Under the pieces are notes generated by a model. It was not told the origin of the DNA. It did not search any database and was given only the letters and a program-made list of their open reading frames with translations. A stretch of DNA of 64,000 nucleotides from Cohnella sp. OV330 (GTDB lineage Bacteria > Bacillota > Bacilli > Paenibacillales > Paenibacillaceae): positions 254,236-318,235 of the forward strand of contig NZ_FOKE01000002.1 in assembly GCF_900112065.1 (NCBI RefSeq), written 5' to 3'. This document shows, in pieces, positions 25,354 to 33,596 of this stretch; the stretch's first letter is position 1, and the number at the start of each line of letters is the position of its first letter. The position numbers were made by a program, and so were the translations under genes.

Positions 25354-25685
25354 ACCATTTCTCAACTCATGCCACGATCTATCGTTGCTTCGTCTTCTGC
25401 GACGGTACCTTTAGAACCTCTGCCTGCTTCCTCCTATCACCTTCTCATCCCCCTTCCCGGTACCTTCACGCCCTCTCCCCGGCATTCCCCTTCCGTCCGG
25501 CGAACAGCCCCTCTCGCATCCGCCGCTCAAGCTGCGATTCGCCCCTATTCACTTTCAGCAATCGGTCAGCTTCGGCTCACCCTTCCTTCAGCTTGCGTTC
25601 AAGCTCGCTTCAGTTCCCTCCGCGATAATGAATCCGTAAGCAAACATCTTCTTCATACCGACAGGGAGTGGTCGCCATTAAACGC
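25354..25685. other. Non-coding, pyrimidine-rich stretch upstream of the phosphodiester glycosidase gene
   Basis: About 330 bases without a supported gene. From about 25420 to 25620 the plus strand is dominated by C and T. A 106-codon open frame (25369-25689) runs through it but has no ribosome site and a low-complexity product, so it is not called. A weak GGGAG site near 25664 may serve the next gene. Confidence 0.5.
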
Positions 25686-26711
25686 ATGAAACGAAAAACC
25701 AAAATAGCCGTCACCGTCGTCCTGGTCCTCGCGACGCTCGGAACCGTAACGTATAAGCTCGCCGACCGGTACTTGATCGAACACGTGGAGGTCCGGGTCG
25801 CGAGCGCGCAAACGACATCGAACTTGCCGGCCGGCTCTAACGGAACGACGGCTTCGAACGGCTCGACAAGCGCCTCGGCAAACGATACATCGACAGCTTC
25901 GACTACAGACTCGTCCGCAGCTTCGACGTCCGGCTCGGCGACGGCCTCTTCCGGCAGCGTTCAGTCCGACGACTGGAACTACGAGAGCGACAATGAAAAG
26001 ATCGGCATTCAAAAGGCGCAAAAAGGCTCGGGCGACGATCTCATCACCTATTTTGTCGCCGACGTGGTTCTCAAGAACGGCGCGGGCATCCAGACGGCTT
26101 TCGCCAAAGACGCCTTCGGCACGAACATCACGCAGAACACGTCCACGATCGCTGCCAATCACGGCGCCGTATTCGCGATCAACGGCGATTACTACGGCTT
26201 CCGCAACGACGGCGTCGTCATCCGTAACGGCACGCTCTACCGGGACGAGCCGGCGCGCGAAGGTCTGGCCCTTCTCTCGAACGGGACGATGAAGTCGTAC
26301 GACGAAGAGGAGGAAAGCTCATCCGACTTGCTGGCCGAAGGCGTCACCAACACCTTCTCGTTCGGCCCGGCGCTCGTCCAGAACGGCGTCGCGGCAGACA
26401 ACTTCGACAACGTCAAGATCGACACCAACTTCGGCAACCGCACGATCGACAGCGCCAATCCGCGGACCGGCATCGGCATGATCGCCCCGAACCACTACGC
26501 GTTCGTCGTCGTGGATGGCCGTTCGTCAGAAAGCAGGGGCATGACGCTGAACGAATTCGCGGACTTGTTCGCCGAGCTCGGCGCGACCGAGGCTTACAAC
26601 TTGGACGGCGGCGGCTCCTCTACGATGTATTTCATGGGCAGGGTCGTGAACAACCCGCAAGGCAAGGAAAAAGAGCGAGGCGTAAGCGACATCATCTATC
26701 TGCCCGAATAA
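25686..26711 (+). CDS. Phosphodiester glycosidase (NAGPA-domain) family exported protein
   Basis: Protein of 341 residues, anchored or exported through one N-terminal membrane segment (about 5-24). A Ser/Thr/Ala-rich linker (about 40-95) is followed by the NAGPA domain (about 130-341) with INGDYYGF, NPRTGIGM and the signature NLDGGGSSTMY. The family cleaves the phosphodiester between a phosphate and N-acetylglucosamine or related sugars; bacterial members act on the surface or on exopolysaccharide and wall glycopolymers. Start choice is uncertain: ATG 25686 is used, but GGGAG is closer to GTG 25668 and to a non-standard ATT at 25677. A glycosyltransferase gene follows 34 bases later. Confidence 0.85.
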   Translation: MKRKTKIAVTVVLVLATLGTVTYKLADRYLIEHVEVRVASAQTTSNLPAGSNGTTASNGSTSASANDTSTASTTDSSAASTSGSATASSGSVQSDDWNYESDNEKIGIQKAQKGSGDDLITYFVADVVLKNGAGIQTAFAKDAFGTNITQNTSTIAANHGAVFAINGDYYGFRNDGVVIRNGTLYRDEPAREGLALLSNGTMKSYDEEEESSSDLLAEGVTNTFSFGPALVQNGVAADNFDNVKIDTNFGNRTIDSANPRTGIGMIAPNHYAFVVVDGRSSESRGMTLNEFADLFAELGATEAYNLDGGGSSTMYFMGRVVNNPQGKEKERGVSDIIYLPE

Positions 26712-26745
26712 GGGCTGACGACAATCTCGCCGAGGAGGCACTTAT

Positions 26746-27753
26746 ATGACGATACTCATCCCGTCTTACGAACCCGACGAGCGGTTGCTGGGGCTGATTC
26801 ATGATTTAAGAGAGGTCACGGATACTCCGATCCTGATCGTGGACGACGGCAGCGGAGACAAGTACAGCGGCATTTTCCAATCGGCCAGGAACGCTGGCTG
26901 CACCGTCTTGACGCACGAGGACAACAAAGGCAAAGGATGCGCGTTAAAAACCGGCTTCGACTATATCAAACGTACGGGCGACGCGGACGGCATCGTATGC
27001 GCGGACAGCGACGGGCAGCATCTGCCCCACGATATTTTGCGCATCGCGAGCACGGTCCGGACGCACCGGCGCCATATCGTGCTCGGCAGCCGGCGATTCA
27101 CCGGCAAGGTGCCGCTGCGCAGCCGATTCGGCAATTCCGCCACCCGATTGGTGTATGCGTACGCGACCGGCGCGCCGATCCGGGATACGCAGACCGGGCT
27201 TCGCGGTTACTCGGCCGACATGCTCGACTGGCTGTGCCGCGTCCCCGGCGAACGGTTCGAGTACGAGATGAACATGCTGCTCGCCTCCAAGCCGGCGGGA
27301 TACGCGACGCTCGAGGTGCCGATCGACACCGTCTACCTCGACGACAACAAGTCTTCGCATTTCCGCCCGCTCGCCGACTCGGCACGCATCTATTTTCCGT
27401 TTATTAAATTCGGCGCCTCGTCCGTCCTGTCGGCCGCGCTCGACTTCGTCCTGCTGTTCTTGCTGCAATGGATGACGTCGAACCTGCTCGTCGCCGTCGT
27501 CGGCGCCCGCATCGTCAGCTCCGCCTTCAATTATGCGATGAACCGCAAGTACGTGTTCGGTGGCAAGCGCACCGGCGTCCGGCGCTCCCTGCCCCGCTAT
27601 TACGCGCTGGCGGCCACGATTTTACTGTTCAACTACGTGCTGCTGTATTCGTTCCACGAGACGATCGGCATTCCGCTGCTCGCCGCCAAGCTGCTCACCG
27701 AAGCTTCGCTATTCTTGTTCAGCTATTGGTGGCAGCGGAGATACGTTTATTAA
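26746..27753 (+). CDS. Membrane glycosyltransferase: GT2 domain fused to GtrA domain
   Basis: Protein of 335 residues. The N-terminal GT2 domain (1-215) has IPSYEP, VDDGS (32-36) and the DxD metal motif D87-S-D89 in CADSDGQ. The C-terminal GtrA-like domain (about 222-335) has four predicted membrane segments. The ribosome site GAGGAGG is well placed. Family knowledge: polyprenyl-phosphate sugar synthases pair with GtrA proteins that move the lipid-linked sugar across the membrane; here both are in one chain. The close phosphodiester glycosidase upstream suggests a joint role in decorating or trimming a surface glycopolymer. Confidence 0.9.
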   Translation: MTILIPSYEPDERLLGLIHDLREVTDTPILIVDDGSGDKYSGIFQSARNAGCTVLTHEDNKGKGCALKTGFDYIKRTGDADGIVCADSDGQHLPHDILRIASTVRTHRRHIVLGSRRFTGKVPLRSRFGNSATRLVYAYATGAPIRDTQTGLRGYSADMLDWLCRVPGERFEYEMNMLLASKPAGYATLEVPIDTVYLDDNKSSHFRPLADSARIYFPFIKFGASSVLSAALDFVLLFLLQWMTSNLLVAVVGARIVSSAFNYAMNRKYVFGGKRTGVRRSLPRYYALAATILLFNYVLLYSFHETIGIPLLAAKLLTEASLFLFSYWWQRRYVY

Positions 27754-27776
27754 GCGGCTTCGGGCGGCAATGCGTT

Positions 27777-28370
27777 TCAGGGCTTCTCGTGCTGGCGCCT
27801 CATGAGCATGAACTGCTTGGCCAAATATTGCGGCGTGTAGGGCATGTCGTTGCGCAGCCAGGAGATGATCGTGCCGATCAAGGCAGAAGAGCCGTACCAG
27901 ACTACGATATCGCGCTGGATACCTAGGGCGGCGAGGTTCGCCTCCCCCTCCGGGCTGTCGATGCGTTCGATGACCATGCCGGTCAGCAGCTTTAAGAATT
28001 GCTCCGTAAAAACCGTCGTTCGCCTGGTCGTGAGAATGACTTTGTAAAATCGGAAGTTATCGGCGATGTGCTCGAGCAGGTTCACCATCAGCGGCCATCC
28101 CTCCGCTTGGACGGGGCTTTGCCGCAAAGCGGGCGATTGCAGGATCCCGCGAAGGTCCTCGATCATCTCGTCCGCCATTTTTTCCATCATGTCCGGAATG
28201 TCGCGGTAGTGCAGGTAAAACGTTACCCGGTTGATCGTGGCGCGCTCGGCCAGGCGGTTCACCGATATTTTCTCGACGTCCATCTCCTCCAGCAGTTCGA
28301 CAAGCGCATCTCGCAGCATGCGCCGTGTGCGTACGATGCGAGGATCGGTACGCGGCGTAGCGTGACTCAT
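27777..28370 (-). CDS. TetR/AcrR-family transcriptional repressor
   Basis: Protein of 197 residues. The N-terminal helix-turn-helix is at about 28-58 (ISVNRLAERATINRVTFYLHY), and a C-terminal ligand domain of the TetR_C_7 kind follows. It is divergent from the DHA2 efflux pump gene, and a palindrome in the space between them (28550-28562) is a good candidate operator, so it probably represses the pump until a toxic ligand binds. Confidence 0.9.
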   Translation of the reverse strand: MSHATPRTDPRIVRTRRMLRDALVELLEEMDVEKISVNRLAERATINRVTFYLHYRDIPDMMEKMADEMIEDLRGILQSPALRQSPVQAEGWPLMVNLLEHIADNFRFYKVILTTRRTTVFTEQFLKLLTGMVIERIDSPEGEANLAALGIQRDIVVWYGSSALIGTIISWLRNDMPYTPQYLAKQFMLMRRQHEKP

Positions 28371-28545
28371 ATGAACCTCCCTTTCAAGATCCGCGGATTG
28401 GACGACAGTTTCTCTTCATTTTGTCTATCTTATCGGTCATAAACGACGGGATGCCGTTTCCATGCAAGTTAATTGACAATCCATTGATTACTGTCGATTG
28501 CAAAGCTCGCAGATCCGGTTAAAATCTAATTTATGCCGTGTTAAG

Positions 28546-28562
28546 TATATTACACAGTGTAA
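28546..28562. promoter_or_regulatory. Candidate TetR-type operator overlapping the pump promoter
   Basis: TTACAC-A-GTGTAA is a perfect palindrome with a one-base centre, overlapping a TATATT -10-like box at 28546-28551, about 45 bases before the pump start. The rest of the 228-base divergent space is AT-rich and includes TTGACA at 28473. Confidence 0.5.
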
Positions 28563-28598
28563 ATTTAGTCCACCGCGGACTTGAAAGGGATGGGGTAG

Positions 28599-30086
28599 TT
28601 GAGTAAAACCTTGGCTGGAGAGGGCGGTTCGCTTAAAAAAGGGCCGATCCTGTTCATCATGATTCTGGGGGCGTTTCTGGCTACGCTGAATCAGACGGTC
28701 ATGAGCGTGGCCACGCCGGAGCTGATGAAGGACTTCGATATCTCGGCGACGACGGCCCAATGGCTGACGACCGGCTACATGCTGGTCAACGGCGTGTTAA
28801 TTCCGATCACGGCCTATTTGATGCAGCGCTTCACGACGCGGGAGCTGTTCCAGGCTTCCATGATTATTTTCTTCGTCGGCACGCTGACGTCGGCCGTCGC
28901 GACGGGCTTCCCGGTGCTGCTGACCGGGCGGTTGATCCAAGCCGCTGGCGCCGGCATTATTATGCCGCTGCTGATGAATGTCATTCTGACGCTTTTCCCG
29001 CCGAACAAGCGGGGCGCCGCGATGGGCATGGTCGGCTTCGCGATTATCTTCGCGCCGGCGATCGGACCTACGCTCGCGGGTTATGTACTGAAGAACTTTG
29101 CTTGGGAAACGATGTTCTACGGCATGCTGCCGTTCGTCGTGCTCGTCATCATTTTGGCCTTTATTTATCTGCGCAACGTATCGGAGCGGACCTTCCCGAA
29201 GATCGACATGGTCAGCGTGCTGCTGTCGACGATCGGCTTCGGCGCCGTGCTGTTCGGCTTTAGCCGGGCGGGCACGCTGGGCTGGTCGAGCGCCGAAGTC
29301 ATCGCCTATCTGATCGCGGGCGTCGTCGCGCTGGCGCTGTTCACCTGGCGGCAGCTCGCTTCCCGCAATCCGCTGCTCGATCTTCGCGCCTTCAGGTACG
29401 ACATGTTCACGCTCACGACGATCATTAACATTGCCGTTACGATGATGATGTACGCCGACATGATGCTCCTCCCGCTTTATTTGCAAAACGCCCGGGGCTA
29501 CACCGCCCTCGAATCCGGCCTGCTGATGCTGCCCGGTTCGCTGCTGATGGGCTTCATGATGCCGATCACCGGCAAGCTGTTCGACCGATTCGGCGCGAAG
29601 TGGCTGTCCGTCATCGGCATGGCCATCACGATCGGCACGACCGTCGGCTTCATTAACCTGACGGACTCGACCAGCTACACGTATCTGGTCCTCATGTCCA
29701 CGGGACGCCGGATCGGCATGGCGATGTTCCTGATGCCGATCACGACCGCCGGTCTCAACCAGCTGCCGCCGAAGCTGAACGCGCACGGCACGGCCATCTC
29801 CAACACGATCAAGCAGGTCGCCGGCGCTATCGGCACCTCGCTGCTCGTCACCGTCATGACGGACCGTTCGAAGACGCACTACATGGAAATGGCGGCCGCA
29901 GGCGGCACCGACCAAGCGCATATGTCCATGGAAGCGATGATTCAAGGCATCAACGACGCGTACCTCGTCATCATCGCGATCGGCGCGGTCGGCCTGCTGC
30001 TCTCTTTCTTCATCAAGCGCAAGGAACATCCGCACGAGGTAAAGGATTTGTCGGCGCGGACGGAAGTCAAAGTCCAAGAGGCTTAA
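28599..30086 (+). CDS. MFS multidrug efflux pump, DHA2 (EmrB/QacA) family
   Basis: Protein of 495 residues with about 14 predicted membrane segments. The first segment contains the family motif ATLNQTVM, motif C-like GPTLAGYV lies in the fifth, and LMSTGRRIGMAMFLMPITT is typical of EmrB proteins. The start is a TTG at 28599 behind GGGATGGGG; no ATG is possible before the first membrane segment. The drug-proton antiporter is probably controlled by the divergent TetR repressor. Substrate unknown. Confidence 0.9.
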   Translation: MSKTLAGEGGSLKKGPILFIMILGAFLATLNQTVMSVATPELMKDFDISATTAQWLTTGYMLVNGVLIPITAYLMQRFTTRELFQASMIIFFVGTLTSAVATGFPVLLTGRLIQAAGAGIIMPLLMNVILTLFPPNKRGAAMGMVGFAIIFAPAIGPTLAGYVLKNFAWETMFYGMLPFVVLVIILAFIYLRNVSERTFPKIDMVSVLLSTIGFGAVLFGFSRAGTLGWSSAEVIAYLIAGVVALALFTWRQLASRNPLLDLRAFRYDMFTLTTIINIAVTMMMYADMMLLPLYLQNARGYTALESGLLMLPGSLLMGFMMPITGKLFDRFGAKWLSVIGMAITIGTTVGFINLTDSTSYTYLVLMSTGRRIGMAMFLMPITTAGLNQLPPKLNAHGTAISNTIKQVAGAIGTSLLVTVMTDRSKTHYMEMAAAGGTDQAHMSMEAMIQGINDAYLVIIAIGAVGLLLSFFIKRKEHPHEVKDLSARTEVKVQEA

Positions 30087-30098
30087 TGGACTGCCAAA

Positions 30099-30134
30099 GA
30101 AGCCGGTTCCCGCAAATGCGGGGCCGGCTTTTTG
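30099..30134 (+). terminator. Rho-independent terminator of the efflux pump gene
   Basis: AGCCGGTTCCCGC and GCGGGGCCGGCT form a strong stem with a four-base loop and a TTTTT tail. Confidence 0.88.
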
Positions 30135-30226
30135 GCGCTGCACGCACATGAGCAATCCATGAGAAACCGTGCCTGCTTTTGGATGTTAAAATGTAGACAT
30201 AAATGCGGCTATTAAGGAGGTTCCAT

Positions 30227-30778
30227 ATGGGACGCGTAATTCTGCAGATGAATGTGACGCTGGACGGCTGCTGCGACCACCGACAGGCGATCGCGGATGA
30301 AGAGCTCCACCGGTATTCGGAGGACTTGATGGACCAGACCGACGGCGGGCTATTCGGACGCGAAATCTACCAGCTGATGGAAAGCGCTTGGCCGGCCATT
30401 GCCAGCAGCGGCGAAGGACCTCCGTACATGGTCGACTTCGCGCGCAAGCTCGATCGGATACCCAAGTACGTCTTCTCGCGGACGCTGGATCACGTTTCGT
30501 GGCAGAACTCGTTTTTGTTGAAGGGGCCCGTTTCCGAGGAAGTGCCGAAGCTTCTAGCCGAAGGGAAGAGCCTGCTCGTCAACGGAGGTCCCGGCCTCGG
30601 ATCCACCCTCGCGCAACTGGGCTTGGTAGATGAGTATCACTTTCTGGTACAGCCCATCGTTGCCGGATCCGGCCCCCGGTTGTTGGGCGGCATTCGCGAG
30701 CGGCTGAATTTGAAGCTGACCGAGACCAAACGCTTCGGATCCGGCGTCGTGGCGCTCCGCTACGTGCCCGTTCGTTAG
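30227..30778 (+). CDS. Dihydrofolate reductase-family protein (RibD C-terminal domain)
   Basis: Protein of 183 residues. ATG 30227 has AAGGAGG six bases upstream; the reading from 30203 lacks a site. The fold signature is visible: MGRVILQMNVTLDG at the N-terminus, GREIYQLME, the YVFSRTL strand, VNGGPGLGSTL for the NADPH loop and the C-terminal LKLTETKRFGSGVVALRY. Such stand-alone proteins are NADPH-dependent reductases of unassigned substrate. Single-gene unit. Not the folA enzyme or the riboflavin enzyme itself. Confidence 0.85.
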   Translation: MGRVILQMNVTLDGCCDHRQAIADEELHRYSEDLMDQTDGGLFGREIYQLMESAWPAIASSGEGPPYMVDFARKLDRIPKYVFSRTLDHVSWQNSFLLKGPVSEEVPKLLAEGKSLLVNGGPGLGSTLAQLGLVDEYHFLVQPIVAGSGPRLLGGIRERLNLKLTETKRFGSGVVALRYVPVR

Positions 30779-30798
30779 CTGCTTGCCTTTTTGTTGTC

Positions 30799-30826
30799 CA
30801 GCCTGCCGGCTCGATTCGGCAGGCTG
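30799..30826. terminator. Hairpin between convergent genes
   Basis: CAGCCTGCCG and CGGCAGGCTG form a perfect 10-bp stem with an eight-base loop. The T-rich tails are weak on both sides, so termination efficiency is uncertain. Confidence 0.55.
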
Positions 30827-30856
30827 TTCGTCTTGTTAGCAGCGCATCCCGTCCTT

Positions 30857-31945
30857 CTAACTGACGACCTGCCGGGTACCGCTCCACCTGTCGTGGAACG
30901 GCACGCGACGGCGGCCCAGGACGCATCGAATCAGATGGATGCCGAGCCAGACATTCATGGCGAACAGTCCGACAGCGTACGGGATAAGCACGAGCGGCGG
31001 AAAATCGCGGACGGCGACGATCGGATAGGTCAGGTTAATGCCGCCGGCGAGCAGGTAGAGCAAGCCGTACCGCACGATCAGCTCCTGCAGCGCCACGCGC
31101 TCCCCCTTTCCGCGCACGCGGATGCGCACGACCCATTTGCCGGCCGTCCGACCGTTCGTCGCATAGGGAATGACGATAAAATAGACGATGACGACGAAGC
31201 CGAAGACGTAGAGAATCGGCAGACGGAGCATCCCCAGAACGGCGCAGACCGGCAGCAGCAAGCACCAATCGATCCCGGCGGCCAACGCTCGTCGCGTATA
31301 GCTCACCCGCTTAAGGGAAAGGTCGACCTCCGCGTCCAGCCGGTCGATCCGGGGCAGACGGCTCGCGAACCACTCGGCCAACACATATCCAAGCATTCCC
31401 CCCGCCGTATTCGTGATCAGGTCGTCGACGTCGAACAGGCGGTACGGATAATCGAAGATGCCGAAGATGCCCGTCACCTGCGTCGTCTCGAACAATAAGG
31501 ACAAGCCCAAGGACAGCAGCAGGCAGCGAATCCAATGCGCGCTGAAGTAATACCGGAGAAACAGCCCGAACGGAATCGTCAGCAGCACGTTAAAGGCTAC
31601 CTGGAGCACGGCCCGCTCGCCGAGCAGATGCGGATACGTCGACGGACGGCCTGGTTTGACGCCGGTCTCCCGGACGATGTCGGTCAGGAAGTGGAACGGG
31701 ATCCATTGGAAATACGAGCCGGCATCCGGGGGCGCATTGTGGATCGACGGCGGCAGCGGCAGCAAAATGATAAAAACGGCGTTCAGCAGGTACAACAGCA
31801 GCAGGTACAGGATCAACGCCCGTATTTTGTGGACATAGCCATGTCGCCGGTACTGCACGACCAGGAAAGGGACGGTGAAGATCGCGGCAGCGATCGGAAA
31901 GCTTAAGAATGCATAGGAAATGGGAAACAGATAAGAACCGAGCAT
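30857..31945 (-). CDS. Membrane protein with VanZ-like and RDD domains
   Basis: Protein of about 362 residues, starting at ATG 31945 with AGGTG upstream; a longer frame to 32017 adds a non-membrane leader. The N-terminal half (about 1-200) is VanZ-like: several membrane segments, PLPPSIHNAPP, QWIPFHF, NVLLTIPFGLFL and LLFETTQ. The C-terminal half (about 215-362) is an RDD domain with RRALAAGIDW, NGRTAGKW and the RIRVRGKG segment. VanZ gives teicoplanin resistance in enterococci; RDD domains are of unclear or transport-related function. No linked resistance genes, so the role is unknown. Confidence 0.8.
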   Translation of the reverse strand: MLGSYLFPISYAFLSFPIAAAIFTVPFLVVQYRRHGYVHKIRALILYLLLLYLLNAVFIILLPLPPSIHNAPPDAGSYFQWIPFHFLTDIVRETGVKPGRPSTYPHLLGERAVLQVAFNVLLTIPFGLFLRYYFSAHWIRCLLLSLGLSLLFETTQVTGIFGIFDYPYRLFDVDDLITNTAGGMLGYVLAEWFASRLPRIDRLDAEVDLSLKRVSYTRRALAAGIDWCLLLPVCAVLGMLRLPILYVFGFVVIVYFIVIPYATNGRTAGKWVVRIRVRGKGERVALQELIVRYGLLYLLAGGINLTYPIVAVRDFPPLVLIPYAVGLFAMNVWLGIHLIRCVLGRRRVPFHDRWSGTRQVVS

Positions 31946-32279
31946 GAGCGAACACCTGCCATTTACATTTTCAGGCTTAACTATACCGCATTCCGGATCC
32001 GAGCGCCCCCGCTTCAAGTCGATTGCAAAGAATCGAAACCATTCATATGCGCGCGAAAGCTCGACCGTTTAATAATTGAAAAGTTTCGGTAAACGTGACC
32101 ATATCATGCTTCTTGGCTAGATGATAAGTTCATTTTGCGCCTGAGAGACGACATTCCTTTGAAAACGGGCTCAAGGCGACTCGCATAAATAAGGGGGTGG
32201 CGGATGGAGCCCTGGCGAACCCGATCGGATCGGATGTGACGGCAAACTTGGAAGCGTTATCAAAATGAGGAGGGATACG
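31946..32279. other. 334-base divergent intergenic region
   Basis: Separates the VanZ-RDD gene from the secreted lyase gene. AT-richer than the genes. Contains the catabolite-response site at 32249-32262; otherwise I see no clear promoter boxes, riboswitch or open frame. Confidence 0.5.
32249..32262 (+). promoter_or_regulatory. Catabolite-response element (cre) before the secreted lyase gene
   Basis: TGGAAGCGTTATCA matches the CcpA consensus TGNAANCGNWWNCA at every fixed position. It sits between the leader and the Shine-Dalgarno, 17 bases before the ATG, where bound CcpA-HPr(Ser-P) would block transcription. This is the only full match I found in intergenic DNA of the window. Confidence 0.65.
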
Positions 32280-33527
32280 ATGAAAAAGTTAGTATCGCTG
32301 ATCGTGCTATTGCTTCTGCTGACGGATGCGGGCGCCGCCTTCGCCGCGCCCAAAATCAATACGTTCGAACGGCCTGCCCGAGGCAGCGCCTACACGCTAA
32401 GCCAGTGGGCGCTCGACGGCTGGAGCGCGCCGTGGGACAACGGCATGAGCACGCGCACCTGGATCGACGGCTACAACTTCAACCACTCCGGCGGCCAGTC
32501 GCTGCGCGTCTTTTATCCGCAAGGACAGATCGATCCGCCAAACTCAGGCGCTCAGGCGCCGTTTGAGGTGACGCCGGGAAGAGAGTATTACTTGTCTTAT
32601 TGGGTTCGCTTCAGCAGCGATTACAGCTGGGGAACGACCGAGTTCGCGGGCAAACTAGGGCTTGGGTTAGCTGGTGGTGGTGCGTGTTCGGGCGGAATTC
32701 CATGCACGGGCTACAACGGCTTCACCTCGCGCATGATCTGGCGCAGCGGCGGGCAAGCCGCCATTTACTACTATCATATGGACGATGCGGGGCAGTACGG
32801 CGACTACGCGGTGCTTAAAAACGCCAACGGCTCGGATATCTACTATCCGAAAGGAACCTGGGTGAACATCGTCCAGCGCCTGAAGGTGAATACGGTAACC
32901 GGCGGCAACGCCAATCCGGACGGCGAGATCCAGATCTGGTACAACGGCGTATCGGCGGCGAATATCACGGGGCTGCGCTTCGTACGGAATGCGGATCTGG
33001 TGGACAAAGCGTACTTCTCCTCGTTCTTCGGCGGCGCGACGTCTTCGTTCGCGCCCGCGAACGACTCGTACGTATGGTACGACGACTTGAAGGTATCCAC
33101 GAACCGGGCGGACATCTGCGAGCTTAGCGCGGGAGGCTGCTACGCGCGCACGTTCCAGGCTGAAGACTACACGTCGATGAGCGGCGTCATGAAGGAGACG
33201 ACGCCGGATACGGGCGGAGGCCAAGACGTCGGCGGCATCGATAGCCAGGACTGGATCGCGTTCGGCAACGTGCAAATTCCGAGGACAGGAACCTATCTTG
33301 TGGAATACCGCGTCGCGACGCCTAACAACAACGGCAAAATCTCGCTCGACATCAATTCGGGCGCGACCGTGCTGGGCGAGATCGACGTGCCGAATACCGG
33401 CAGCTTCGCAAGCTACCGTACCGTCTCGCACGTCGTCCAGATGACGGCCGGAACCTACCAGTTCGGCCTCTATGCCGTCACGGGCGGCTTCGATATCAAT
33501 TGGTGGAAGATCACGCAATTGTATTGA
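32280..33527 (+). CDS. Secreted polysaccharide lyase (PL14-like) with C-terminal CBM6
   Basis: Protein of 415 residues, ATG 32280 behind AGGAGG. A Sec signal peptide is seen at 1-22 (AFA cleavage). Residues about 27-275 form a beta-jelly-roll with a short KLGLGLAGG motif and RMIWRSGGQAAIYYYH, which resemble the KLPGL and RLMWR strands of PL14 alginate/glucuronan lyases. Residues 288-415 form a CBM6 (FQAEDYTSMSG start, AGTYQFGLY, NWWKITQLY end). Likely action: cutting of a uronic-acid polymer outside the cell. The lyase family is inferred by pattern only. A cre site precedes it, so glucose repression is likely. Stand-alone unit. Confidence 0.7.
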   Translation: MKKLVSLIVLLLLLTDAGAAFAAPKINTFERPARGSAYTLSQWALDGWSAPWDNGMSTRTWIDGYNFNHSGGQSLRVFYPQGQIDPPNSGAQAPFEVTPGREYYLSYWVRFSSDYSWGTTEFAGKLGLGLAGGGACSGGIPCTGYNGFTSRMIWRSGGQAAIYYYHMDDAGQYGDYAVLKNANGSDIYYPKGTWVNIVQRLKVNTVTGGNANPDGEIQIWYNGVSAANITGLRFVRNADLVDKAYFSSFFGGATSSFAPANDSYVWYDDLKVSTNRADICELSAGGCYARTFQAEDYTSMSGVMKETTPDTGGGQDVGGIDSQDWIAFGNVQIPRTGTYLVEYRVATPNNNGKISLDINSGATVLGEIDVPNTGSFASYRTVSHVVQMTAGTYQFGLYAVTGGFDINWWKITQLY

Positions 33528-33542
33528 TCGATTGATTCGCGC

Positions 33543-33592
33543 GAAGAAGCAGTCCCCCGAGGTTTATCCCGAGGGGACTGCTTCTTCTTTTG
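33543..33592. terminator. Bidirectional terminator between lyase and PspA genes
   Basis: AAGAAGCAGTCCCC pairs with GGGGACTGCTTCTT, followed by CTTTT on the plus strand and TTCTTC on the minus strand. It serves both convergent genes. Confidence 0.88.
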
Positions 33593-33596
33593 GAGA

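Noticed and set aside
25369..25689. 106-codon open frame in the pyrimidine-rich gap
   Set aside because: No ribosome site, Ser/Pro/Leu low complexity caused by the base bias, and overlap with the start of the next gene.
31946..32279. Riboswitch upstream of the secreted lyase
   Set aside because: I looked for c-di-GMP, SAM, TPP and T-box signatures and saw none of the conserved cores; only the cre site is convincing.
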